Below, one piece after another: positions 1-7,482 of a stretch of 64,000 nucleotides of DNA. The notes beneath the pieces are model-generated. The model made no database searches, was not told where the DNA came from, and saw only the letters and a program-made list of their open reading frames with translations. Both the position numbers and the translations under genes were made by a program. Within the stretch, counting starts at the first letter, position 1. Each line of letters begins with the position of its first letter. The stretch comes from Arthrobacter sp. AQ5-05. Its GTDB lineage: Bacteria > Actinomycetota > Actinomycetes > Actinomycetales > Micrococcaceae. Where the stretch lies: positions 1 through 64,000 of the forward strand of contig NZ_QMKQ01000004.1 in NCBI RefSeq assembly GCF_003287975.1, written 5' to 3'.

Positions 1-154
1 TTTTCCGCCCTATGCGCCGGATCATAATCCGATCGAGCATGTCTGGAATGATGCGAAGAACGCGATCAGTAACGTGCAGCGTAACGATTTTGAATCTACG
101 GTGACCTCGTTTGAAGCGCATGTTCGTTCGCGGGTGTTTGATTACAAAATCTGA
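1..154 (+). CDS. IS630-family transposase, C-terminal fragment cut by the window edge
   Basis: An open frame runs in from before the window and ends with TGA at 152-154. The visible 50 residues begin FPPYAPDHNPIEHVWNDAKN. That is the conserved C-terminal DDE block of IS630/Tc1-type transposases (PYAPxxNPIExxW), in which the Glu is the third catalytic acid. Whether the element is complete cannot be told because the 5' part is outside. The base composition is clearly more AT-rich than the rest of the window, which fits a mobile element. No matching terminal inverted repeat could be identified in the following 80 bases. Confidence 0.82.
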   Translation, partial: FPPYAPDHNPIEHVWNDAKNAISNVQRNDFESTVTSFEAHVRSRVFDYKI

Positions 155-193
155 GGTGCGGGGATGACCGATTTTGAAATATTAGAGCCATAA

Positions 194-220
194 TAGGAAT
201 TGTTTCCGGCGGCATTCCTA
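194..220. promoter_or_regulatory. Inverted repeat just upstream of the symporter RBS
   Basis: TAGGAAT at 194-200 and ATTCCTA at 214-220 form perfect 7-base arms around a 13-base centre, directly before the GAGAGG ribosome binding site of the symporter. It could be an operator or a leader hairpin, or part of the IS end. The function is inference. Confidence 0.3.
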
Positions 221-236
221 TGATGAGAGGAAAGAT

Positions 237-1919
237 ATGGATCTCCAAAGCGGAGAATATCAACTTCTCGCGGGATCAGTTGTCCTGGGGCTGTTGGTGC
301 TTTTTTACGGGGGCACATTCGTGATGACTCTGTTTATTGGCAAAAAGAAAGAAAATGCCGATGGTTATATGACTGCCGGCAACAAGATTGGTTTCGGTGT
401 CTCTGCGGCAAGCATGACCGCGACATGGATCTGGGCTGCCTCGATGTATGCTTCGGCTACTTCCGGCTACACCTATGGCATTTCCGGGCCGATTCACTAT
501 GGCCTTTGGGGAGCCTTGATGATTCTATTCATCTACCCCTTCGGCCGGAGAATCCGTGCGGTTGCGCCAAAGGCACACACCTTGGCAGAGGTCATGTACG
601 CCCGTCACGGACGGTCCAGCCAGCTCATGCTGGCAGGTTCCAACATCCTGGGCAGCGTCATTTCCCTGACGTCAAACTTCATCGCAGGTGGCGCGCTGAT
701 CGCGCTGCTCTCGCCGTTCAGCTTCCGCCAAGGCATCATCGCAGTTGCCGCAGGCATTTTGCTCTATACGCTGTGGTCCGGATTCCGGGCGTCGGTGTTG
801 ACCGACTTCGCGCAAGTGGTGGCGATGCTCGGTGCAGTGGTCATCATAATCCCGGTGGTGTTCTTCGCCGCTGGAGGTCCCGGACTCTTTGAAACCGGCG
901 CCTCGAACCTGACGGTGCAGCAGGCCAACTTCTTCTCGTCCGAGGCATTCCTGAACCAGGGTGCCCCGTACATTGCGGCCGTGTTGGCCTATGCCATCGG
1001 CAACCAGACCATTGCCCAGCGGCTCTTTGCCGTGCGTGAGGACCTGATCAAGCCGACCTTCATTACGGCGACCATTGGCTATGGCGCCACGGTGATCGGA
1101 TTCGGCATGCTCGGTGTCATTGCCCTGTATGCAGGCATCACCCCGCTGGACGGGGATACGAACAACCTGATTCCGCAGTTGGCTGTCACGTACCTCGGCC
1201 CCGTCCTGCTGTGCGTCTTCTTCATCATGATCCTTGGGTCGTTGTCGTCCACGGCGGACTCGGACTTGGCAGCGCTCTCCTCCATCGCCATGACGGACCT
1301 TTACGGCCAGACGGTTGGCAAGAAGAACGTCAAGCCGAAGACCATGTTGCTGGTCGGACGCATCACAATGATCCTTGCCACCGCTGCGGGTCTCTTCTTC
1401 GCCAGCGGCCAAATGAACATCCTGGACCTGTTGGTGTTCGTAGGTGCACTCTGGGGAGCGTTGGTTTTCCCGGTCATCGCAAGCTTCTACTGGAAGAAGG
1501 TCACCAACAAGGCCTTTACCATCTCGACCCTGGCGGCGCTGGCGTTGTTCTTGCCGGTGCGCTTCGAATGGATCTCGATGTCGGGATTCACCGGATATGC
1601 GGTGGATGCCCTCGGCATCGTCGGTGTCGGCGTCGTCCTTGGCCTGATGACCTTTGGCTTCTTCGGGTTGAAGATAGCCCGCATTGTGGGAATCGTGGCC
1701 ATGGTCGTGGCTACGCCGTTCGCAATGGGTGCACTGCACGAGTACGCGGTACTCAGCGGATCACTGGTTGCCTATGCTGTTTCGACCATCATCTGTTACG
1801 CGATGTCGGTGCGCTCGAAGCAGAACTTCGACTTCAGTACGATCAAGGATCGCGTTGGTGACTTCGACCCCATCGAGACGATCAAGCGCGATACCAACCC
1901 CGTAGCCACCAGCAAGTAG
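237..1919 (+). CDS. Sodium:solute symporter (SSS family), DUR3-like
   Basis: A 560-residue integral membrane protein with about 13-15 hydrophobic segments. The region TWIWAASMYASATSGYTYGISG near residue 62, followed by the KAPxAHT..E....RxG pattern near residue 115, resembles the urea/polyamine transporter DUR3 branch of the sodium:solute symporter family. Uptake is expected to be driven by sodium or protons. The substrate is not proven; urea is a guess from resemblance, and no urease genes are in view. The start is supported by GAGAGG 6 bases before the ATG. A 43-residue membrane protein follows 23 bases downstream and is probably a subunit. It lies directly behind an IS630 remnant. Confidence 0.85.
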   Translation: MDLQSGEYQLLAGSVVLGLLVLFYGGTFVMTLFIGKKKENADGYMTAGNKIGFGVSAASMTATWIWAASMYASATSGYTYGISGPIHYGLWGALMILFIYPFGRRIRAVAPKAHTLAEVMYARHGRSSQLMLAGSNILGSVISLTSNFIAGGALIALLSPFSFRQGIIAVAAGILLYTLWSGFRASVLTDFAQVVAMLGAVVIIIPVVFFAAGGPGLFETGASNLTVQQANFFSSEAFLNQGAPYIAAVLAYAIGNQTIAQRLFAVREDLIKPTFITATIGYGATVIGFGMLGVIALYAGITPLDGDTNNLIPQLAVTYLGPVLLCVFFIMILGSLSSTADSDLAALSSIAMTDLYGQTVGKKNVKPKTMLLVGRITMILATAAGLFFASGQMNILDLLVFVGALWGALVFPVIASFYWKKVTNKAFTISTLAALALFLPVRFEWISMSGFTGYAVDALGIVGVGVVLGLMTFGFFGLKIARIVGIVAMVVATPFAMGALHEYAVLSGSLVAYAVSTIICYAMSVRSKQNFDFSTIKDRVGDFDPIETIKRDTNPVATSK

Positions 1920-1942
1920 AGAAAAGGAAGCAGGAGACAACA

Positions 1943-2074
1943 ATGGAAATCTTTTGGTTGACCGTATACGTCCTGATTTGGCCGGTCGTCGTTGCCGGAA
2001 CCCTCTTCGTGATCACTCGTGCATTCTTCCGTGAATGGAAGCAGGCCCGCGCCGAGGGTCGAAGCCTGGTTTAG
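1943..2074 (+). CDS. Small single-span membrane protein, probable symporter accessory subunit
   Basis: This 43-residue frame starts at ATG 1943, preceded by a good AGGAGA site 7 bases upstream. It is too short for most gene callers. It has a hydrophobic helix (about residues 4-27, LTVYVLIWPVVVAGTLFVIT) followed by a charged tail (REWKQARAEGR). Tiny one-helix proteins of this kind accompany several sodium symporters in Actinobacteria (compare the MetPS methionine system). It lies 23 bases after the SSS symporter and before a strong terminator, so the two form a two-gene transcript. The role is inferred from context and shape. Confidence 0.68.
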   Translation: MEIFWLTVYVLIWPVVVAGTLFVITRAFFREWKQARAEGRSLV

Positions 2075-2121
2075 GCACTGGTCGGTTGGTCCGTAGGGAC
2101 CACACCGCAATGTCGGTAGCT

Positions 2122-2168
2122 GAAGCCCCGGTGTTCTTCCCGTGTTGGAAGGGCTCCGGGGCTTCTTC
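2122..2168 (+). terminator. Rho-independent terminator after the symporter pair
   Basis: Perfect 10-base arms (GAAGCCCCGG at 2122-2131, CCGGGGCTTC at 2156-2165), with an additional inner CTTCC/GGAAG pairing, followed by TTC. It lies 48 bases after the small membrane protein. Confidence 0.75.
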
Positions 2169-2556
2169 ATCGCCGACTACGCATCGTCAGAGGTTATTGG
2201 GAGGTGTGCGACGATCGTCAATCTTCTTCTCAAAGAATGAGGTGATATTCGGAGCGTCACCGTTTTTGATAGCAGTTCTAGGCCATAAAGATCTTCGCCG
2301 ACCTGCACACGCTCTTCGTAACGCCATTGCCGAATGATTGGGAGGGATGTTTATGGTCGCTCGGCGCTTCGTGCCCGGGACGGAGACTTCCACTTCGTGT
2401 CGGGGCGGCACCATAGCCGGCCGGTCGCGGGGCGTCCGCTCGCCAGCCACGTATGCCTATGTCCGTCTATACATGGCGCTGGCACAGATGATGACTAAAG
2501 TGTGAATGGCCGGATGATCCGTTCGCCGTGTGGCAGCTCAGGGGGCCCTTCGGGCG
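2169..2556. other. Intergenic stretch with no supported gene
   Basis: About 390 bases between the terminator and the convergent secreted protein. Short frames exist on both strands, but none has a convincing ribosome binding site or a recognisable motif. Composition is more mixed than in neighbouring genes. It may be decayed accessory DNA. Confidence 0.5.
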
Positions 2557-3507
2557 CTACCTGTCGAACAGGGACGCGCAGCCCGGTGCATGCGGGTCGT
2601 TGGTGCAGTTCTCCGCTACCAGGATTTTCTTGGTCCGCCACACGCTCATCGTGACCTGTTCGCTGGGCACGTTGGCGACGCCCGGGATCGGGGTCCAGGG
2701 GCCGCCCTCGGTCGAGTACTCCCCGCGGAACCGGGTGGTCAGGCCGACCCTGAAGTCGCCGGTGTCCTGGTAGACGTGGCTGGTGCTGGTGGGTTCGTCG
2801 AAGCCGCGCTCGGCCACGGGGCCGCCGGGGAATGGGAATGTCCGCGAGGTTCCGTCGCCGTATGTCCACAGGTAGGAAACGGGGATCGCCCGCACCCGGA
2901 CATCCTGGTCGAACAGCGTGATGTTGAAGTTCTGGAGTTCGGATTCGGCGTACATGTGGGCGTGTCCGTTGCGCAGCGAGAAGTTCTTGGGCTGGCTGAC
3001 GATGCTCGAAGCCAAGATCGGCAGCTTCCGGAAGTCGCTGAGGCTCACCTTGGCGATGTCATCTTCCGCGCCGGGAATCGTTGTTGGTGGCTCCGTTTGG
3101 CAGTACTGCGTTGTCGATATCGTTTGCCCCTTTCTTGGTCCGTTAATTGCGCGGATTGTCCGAATTACTCGGTATCCACCGTCGGGACATGTCGGGTCGG
3201 CGATGGCTTCGCAGGAGAGCCTGAGTGACAGATCGGGAGTGCATTCGCTGAAGTACTGTACGTCGTACCGAAGTTTCGGCCCGTTGGATAGGATCTTGGA
3301 TTTCCTCGGATTGTTCACGAACTTTGCGGAGTTCTCGACACTTTCTTCTGGACATTTCACGCGTACTTCGATGTAGCTGTTGCCCATGCGTTCCATGCTG
3401 GTGCAAACCTTTGTGGCGACAGCGGGCGACGGGGCCACGAATGGTTGTGCCACCAGTGCGACTGCCAAAAGGCTGGCGAACATAAATGGATTTCTATGAT
3501 TTCTCAT
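2557..3507 (-). CDS. Secreted protein with a PKD-like domain
   Basis: 316 residues if started at the ATG at 3507 (MRNHRNPFMFASLL). This start has GGAG about 11 bases upstream; a longer frame to 3546 lies mostly inside the upstream gene. An N-terminal hydrophobic segment ending near AVA is a likely signal peptide. The middle has paired cysteines. The C-terminal part contains YLWTYGDGTSRT and, about 30 residues on, SHVYQDTGDFRVGL. This is the W-x-F/Y-G-D-G and H-x-Y-x-x-x-G-x-F-x-V pattern of PKD beta-sandwich domains, which usually mediate adhesion or carbohydrate contact. It overlaps the end of the upstream lipoprotein gene by 14 bases, so the two are probably co-expressed. The partner or target is unknown. 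Confidence 0.72.
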   Translation of the reverse strand: MRNHRNPFMFASLLAVALVAQPFVAPSPAVATKVCTSMERMGNSYIEVRVKCPEESVENSAKFVNNPRKSKILSNGPKLRYDVQYFSECTPDLSLRLSCEAIADPTCPDGGYRVIRTIRAINGPRKGQTISTTQYCQTEPPTTIPGAEDDIAKVSLSDFRKLPILASSIVSQPKNFSLRNGHAHMYAESELQNFNITLFDQDVRVRAIPVSYLWTYGDGTSRTFPFPGGPVAERGFDEPTSTSHVYQDTGDFRVGLTTRFRGEYSTEGGPWTPIPGVANVPSEQVTMSVWRTKKILVAENCTNDPHAPGCASLFDR

Positions 3508-4150
3508 CCAAGTACTCCATGCTTTCAACAAGCCAGCCCTTCTCAAATCTAAGCAGCATCATCATGGGTGCGGGCGTGGGCGTTGCCGGAAATACGCCCT
3601 GCAGTGTTCCATCGCTCATATAAAGAGACATCTCACCTTGGGTTGTGGTGTACAAGGCAATACCCTGATCCGGTTGCAATATGGTTTTGGTGATCACGGC
3701 CTTGATGTTGGCTCCGGCAAGCCAAGAACCAGCTTTCTTGTTGTTGTCGAATGGATCGATGTAGGTGCTGCCACACTCGACACAAGTACGTTTTGTCACT
3801 TGTTTGATTGGTTTCGTATCGTTTGTTTGGATCGTGTACTCAATGAGCGCGTAGTAGTACTCGGCAAATGCCTTAATGCCAACCTCTGATTTCTTCTTTG
3901 CGGCTTCCGGCATCTTGGGGACCGGCCAGTTCTTTGCGGGCCCGTTGGAGCTGGCCGGAACCGGCGTGGGAGTGGGTTTTGCGGTCGGGCTGGGCGACGA
4001 CGTCGGGGGAGAACTGCTTGCAAGTGTTGTTGGTGTCGGTGACGTGCCGGTGGGCTCGACTGGGTCGGCGTTACCGCCGCATCCTGCCGCTGCCAGCAGG
4101 AGCGCACCCGAACTCAAGACAACGATGACTTTTCTGGTTTTCGCAAACAT
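3494..4150 (-). CDS. DUF6318-type lipoprotein
   Basis: 218 residues. The N-terminus is a lipoprotein signal with lipobox LAAAGC (Cys24), followed by a Thr/Pro/Ser-rich linker of about 45 residues that would span the cell wall. The folded part (about residues 75-215) includes EYYYALIEYTIQT, a TCVECGSTYIDPF segment and a C-terminal FEKGWLVESMEYL strand pattern. This resembles the DUF6318 family of actinobacterial surface lipoproteins of unknown function. The CVEC pair could bind metal or form a disulfide. Its 3' end overlaps the PKD-like secreted protein gene, suggesting a surface-exposed pair. Confidence 0.7.
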   Translation of the reverse strand: MFAKTRKVIVVLSSGALLLAAAGCGGNADPVEPTGTSPTPTTLASSSPPTSSPSPTAKPTPTPVPASSNGPAKNWPVPKMPEAAKKKSEVGIKAFAEYYYALIEYTIQTNDTKPIKQVTKRTCVECGSTYIDPFDNNKKAGSWLAGANIKAVITKTILQPDQGIALYTTTQGEMSLYMSDGTLQGVFPATPTPAPMMMLLRFEKGWLVESMEYLDEKS

Positions 4151-4246
4151 GCCAGCGGCCTACGATTCGGTTGGAGTCAATTAGCAGACATCCTAACCCC
4201 GTTCCAAGACCATTGGGAGGGTTTGTCCACAGGGCCCGGCCAGCCG

Positions 4247-4414
4247 TCAGGGCTTCTGCTGTTGCTGGTTCATGGTCAGCAGGCTCTGTGCGATGGACAG
4301 CGTGGACAACGCCTGCACCGACTCCCATGATCCGGGCTTGAGTTTGGTTGCACCTTGGAGGGCTTGTTCGGCAAGCATTGCCGCAAGCTGGGCACGGGAA
4401 TCCATATCGGTCAT
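4247..4414 (-). CDS. Small hypothetical protein (55 residues)
   Basis: Starts MTDMDSRAQL at the ATG at 4414, with AGGAG 10 bases upstream. Translation is largely helical by composition (AQLAAMLAEQALQGA, then VQALSTLSIAQSLL) and ends in QQQQKP. No transmembrane segment, signal or known motif is seen. It lies between the upstream lipoprotein gene and the methylase terminator, reading in the same direction as both. I do not recognise the family. The clear ribosome binding site and internal codon usage argue that it is real. Confidence 0.5.
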   Translation of the reverse strand: MTDMDSRAQLAAMLAEQALQGATKLKPGSWESVQALSTLSIAQSLLTMNQQQQKP

Positions 4415-4434
4415 GACGATCACTCCTGAAAACA

Positions 4435-4479
4435 CTGAACCCCAGTCGTCTCGGGGATTCGAGACAGCTTGGGGTTCAG
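4435..4479 (-). terminator. Terminator downstream of the DNA methyltransferase
   Basis: Perfect 10-base arms CTGAACCCCA (4435-4444) and TGGGGTTCAG (4470-4479), with an inner GTCTCG/CGAGAC pairing. On the minus strand the hairpin is followed by TGTTTTC. It also sits just before the small gene that starts at 4414. Confidence 0.72.
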
Positions 4480-4552
4480 TGGAGCGGCAGATCCAAGTGG
4501 TGAACATGTCGGTCTCCCGACCGGCGACCAGTTGCAGCCTGCGCGCGGGTGC

Positions 4553-5494
4553 TCAGTCTTGGAACGTGTCCAGGATCGTGGCCTTCGGGATGCGCTTGGT
4601 CATGACCGCAATGGATTGCGGGTTCTCGTCCACGCAGACGAAGCGGCGGCCCAGCGCCTGGGACACGGCCCCGGTGGTGCCGGAGCCGGCGAAGAAGTCA
4701 AGCACCCAGTCGCCCTCGCGCGAGCTCGCGTTGATGATCCTGCGCAGGATGCCCTCGGGCTTCTGCGTCGGGTAACCGGTCTTTTCCTTGCCCGTGGGCG
4801 AGACGATGGTGTGCCACCAGACATCGGTGGGCAGCTTTCCGCGCTCGCGCTTCTCGGCGGTGACCAGCCCGGGGGCCATGTATGGCTCACGGTCGACCTC
4901 CGCCGAATCGAAGTGGTAGGTCTTCGGGTTCTTCACGTACACCAGGATGTTGTCGTGCTTGGCCGGCCAGCGGGACTTGGCACGTGCCCCGTAGTCGTAG
5001 GCCCAGATGATCTCGTTCAGGAACGACTCCCGGCCGAAGATCGCATCAAGCATGACCTTGGCGTAGTGCACCTCGCGGTAGTCCAGGTGCACGTACAAGG
5101 TGCCATCGTCGGCCAGCAGCCGCCAGGCCTCGCGCAGGCGCGGTTCCAGGAAAGACCAGTAGTCGTCGAAGGCGTCGTCGTAGCTGTGCAGGTCCCCGCG
5201 CAGGGTGGAGTAGCTCCGGCCCTGGAAGCCGACCCGGTCGCCCTCGCCGGCGGCCGCGCGGACCGCCGTGGTGACCTGGCGCTTTTGCGTACGCCCGGTG
5301 TTGAACGGGGGATCGACGTAGATCAAGGTGAATGATTCGTCTGGAAGCGTCGGTAGGAACGCAGCGTTTTCCGCATGGACTATCAGGTTGGGCCCCGCGG
5401 GATCCCAGGCAGTGGCTGGGGATGCAGCGGCGGGCCCATCGGTCTCCTGGGTGGGATCGGCGATGGGCCCGTCGGGAATGCTGGTCAACGTCAT
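4553..5494 (-). CDS. Solitary site-specific DNA methyltransferase (N4-cytosine/N6-adenine type)
   Basis: 313 residues. The catalytic DPPF motif (IV) is at residues 61-64, a YPTQKPE motif at 241-247, and the AdoMet-binding FFAGSGT motif (I) at 267-273. The order IV before I is that of the beta class of amino-methyltransferases. The middle region (about 150-235) would hold target recognition. No restriction endonuclease gene is adjacent, so this looks like an orphan methylase that marks or regulates rather than restricts. The recognition sequence and modified base cannot be read from the sequence. It is flanked by its own terminator and by the DEAD-box helicase gene 20 bases upstream. Confidence 0.85.
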   Translation of the reverse strand: MTLTSIPDGPIADPTQETDGPAAASPATAWDPAGPNLIVHAENAAFLPTLPDESFTLIYVDPPFNTGRTQKRQVTTAVRAAAGEGDRVGFQGRSYSTLRGDLHSYDDAFDDYWSFLEPRLREAWRLLADDGTLYVHLDYREVHYAKVMLDAIFGRESFLNEIIWAYDYGARAKSRWPAKHDNILVYVKNPKTYHFDSAEVDREPYMAPGLVTAEKRERGKLPTDVWWHTIVSPTGKEKTGYPTQKPEGILRRIINASSREGDWVLDFFAGSGTTGAVSQALGRRFVCVDENPQSIAVMTKRIPKATILDTFQD

Positions 5495-5513
5495 CTAGTG
5501 GCTGGGCGTCAAT

Positions 5514-7202
5514 CTACTCGGCGTCGTTGTTGGTCACGACTTCGCCGTCGCTGCGGCGGGTGCGGGTGCGGCTGCGGGTGCGGGCCGGGCGATCGGCGGC
5601 GGCAGCGGACTGCTCCCCGGCATCGGCGGCGACGGCCGTTTCGCGGTGGCGCTCGCCCTCGCGGGCCGGGCGGTCCGAACGGCCGCGGGAATGGCCGTGG
5701 CGTCCGCCGCGTTCAGCGCTGTTGCTGCGTTCCGGACGGTCCGAGCGCTCTCCGCGTCGTCCGCCCTCGGAGGAACGGCCGCCGGAACGCGGGGCGTTCT
5801 TCTTGCCGGTCTCGCCCAGGTCCTCGAGCTTCTCGCCGGCCAGGCCCTCGAGCTTGCGCGCGTGGCGCGGCAACCGGCCCTTGGTGCCGGCCGGGATGTT
5901 CAGGTCCGCGTAGAGGTGTGGGGAGGAGGAATAGGTTTCCACCGGGTCGGTGACGTTCAGGCCCAGGGCCTTGTTGATCAGGCCCCAGCGCGGGACGTCT
6001 TCCCAGTCCACGAAGGTGACGGCGGTGCCCTTGTTGCCGGCGCGGCCGGTGCGGCCCACGCGGTGCAAGTAGGTCTTCTCGTCTTCCGGGCACTGCAGGT
6101 TGATCACGTGGGTGACGTCGTCCACGTCGATGCCGCGGGCCGCGACGTCGGTGGCGACCAGGACGTCGACCTTGTTGTTGCGGAAGGCGCGCAGCGCCTG
6201 CTCGCGGGCACCCTGGCCCAGGTCGCCGTGCATGGCGCCGGCGGCGAACCCGCGATCGATCAGCTCGTCGGTCAGCTTGGCCGCCGAACGCTTGGTCTTG
6301 GTGAAGATGATGGTCCGGCCGCGGCCCTCGGCCTGCAGGATGCGGGCGACGACCTCGTCCTTGTCCAGCTGGTGGGCGCGGTAGACGACCTGGCGGATGT
6401 CCTTCTTGGTGATCGAGTCGTCGTCCGGGTCCGCGGCGCGGATGTGCGTCGGCTTGGTCATGTAGCGGCGGGCCATCGCGATGACGGGGCCGGGCATGGT
6501 GGCCGAGAAGAGCATGGTCTGGCGGATCGCCGGGGTCGCTGCCAGCAGCGTCTCGACGTCGGGCAGGAAGCCCAGGTCAAGCATCTCGTCGGCCTCGTCG
6601 AGGATCACGATGCGCACGTTCTTCAGGTTCAGGTGGCGCTGGCGGTGCAGGTCGATCAGGCGGCCGGGGGTGCCGACGACGATCTCGACGCCGTTGTTCA
6701 GCTGCTCGATCTGCGGTTCGTAGGCACGTCCGCCGTAGATCGTGGCGATGCGGGCGTTGCGCTTGGTGGCTGCCTTGGCGATGTCGGTGGCGACCTGGAC
6801 CGCGAGTTCGCGGGTCGGTGCAACGATCAGGGCCTGCGGCGCGCCGGGGGCCGGGAGCTTGTCGTAGCCCTCGTCATCGGGGCCGATCACGCGCTGCAGC
6901 GCGGGAATGCCGAAGCCGAAGGTCTTGCCGGTGCCGGTCTTGGCCTGGCCGATGATGTCGTGCCCGCCCAGTGCAACCGGGAGGGTCATCGACTGGATGG
7001 GGAAGGGATGGATGATCCCGGCGTCCGTCAGGGACTCGACGATGTCGGCGCGCACGCCGAAATCGGCGAAGGTCAGCTGCGGGATTTCGTGCGGGGTTTC
7101 ATCGGTGGACAGGGTTTCTTCGATGTCCACTGCCTCAGACGCCGAATCGGCGGTGAGCTGGTGTTCTGTATTCAACACAGGGGGTCTCATTCGTTTAGGC
7201 AC
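5514..7202 (-). CDS. DEAD-box ATP-dependent RNA helicase with a basic/RGG-rich tail
   Basis: 562 residues. It has the Q motif region FPIQ (67-70), Walker A AKTGTGKT (87-94), PTRELA (129-134), TPGR (178-181), DEAD (202-205) and SAT (233-235). The C-terminal helicase domain ends with HRVGRTGR. The last 110 residues are rich in Arg, Gly, Glu and Ser (RSSEGGRRGERSDR and similar), as in RhlE/DeaD-type helicases that bind structured RNA. The frame opens at GTG 7202; an in-frame ATG at 7190 is an equally weak alternative, as neither has a clear ribosome binding site. A leader of up to 280 bases precedes it, which is common for cold-induced helicases. Confidence 0.9.
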   Translation of the reverse strand: MPKRMRPPVLNTEHQLTADSASEAVDIEETLSTDETPHEIPQLTFADFGVRADIVESLTDAGIIHPFPIQSMTLPVALGGHDIIGQAKTGTGKTFGFGIPALQRVIGPDDEGYDKLPAPGAPQALIVAPTRELAVQVATDIAKAATKRNARIATIYGGRAYEPQIEQLNNGVEIVVGTPGRLIDLHRQRHLNLKNVRIVILDEADEMLDLGFLPDVETLLAATPAIRQTMLFSATMPGPVIAMARRYMTKPTHIRAADPDDDSITKKDIRQVVYRAHQLDKDEVVARILQAEGRGRTIIFTKTKRSAAKLTDELIDRGFAAGAMHGDLGQGAREQALRAFRNNKVDVLVATDVAARGIDVDDVTHVINLQCPEDEKTYLHRVGRTGRAGNKGTAVTFVDWEDVPRWGLINKALGLNVTDPVETYSSSPHLYADLNIPAGTKGRLPRHARKLEGLAGEKLEDLGETGKKNAPRSGGRSSEGGRRGERSDRPERSNSAERGGRHGHSRGRSDRPAREGERHRETAVAADAGEQSAAAADRPARTRSRTRTRRSDGEVVTNNDAE

Positions 7203-7444
7203 TTTAGGACAGAGGTGCTCGACGACCGTCCCCGTGATTGCCGGGGAAGAGGGGTCGGAGGTCCACCACTATCGGGGTGCTTCCAGCGGAGCCGATCGCA
7301 GGCTTAGCTAGCGGTCAAGTGGATCTGACCACGTGGGGCGCGGAAGTCGCTGGGTAATCCCGCATGAATTCTTTTCAAGGTACGCGACCGGGCATCCTTG
7401 TATACCGTTCAAGCATATCGTGGACCCGATGAAATTACGGTATT

Positions 7445-7469
7445 GCCCGCCCCGACCGCATGGGCGGGC
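7445..7469 (-). terminator. Hairpin terminator downstream of the RNB ribonuclease
   Basis: GCCCGCCC (7445-7452) pairs perfectly with GGGCGGGC (7462-7469) across a 9-base loop. It lies 14 bases after the stop of the ribonuclease on the minus strand and is followed by AATACC rather than a pure T tract. Confidence 0.55.
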
Positions 7470-7482
7470 CTTGGCCGCGAAG

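Noticed and set aside
2187-2450. Minus-strand open frame of 87 codons
   Set aside because: It has no ribosome binding site, the composition is low-quality and no motif is recognisable. It is treated as intergenic.
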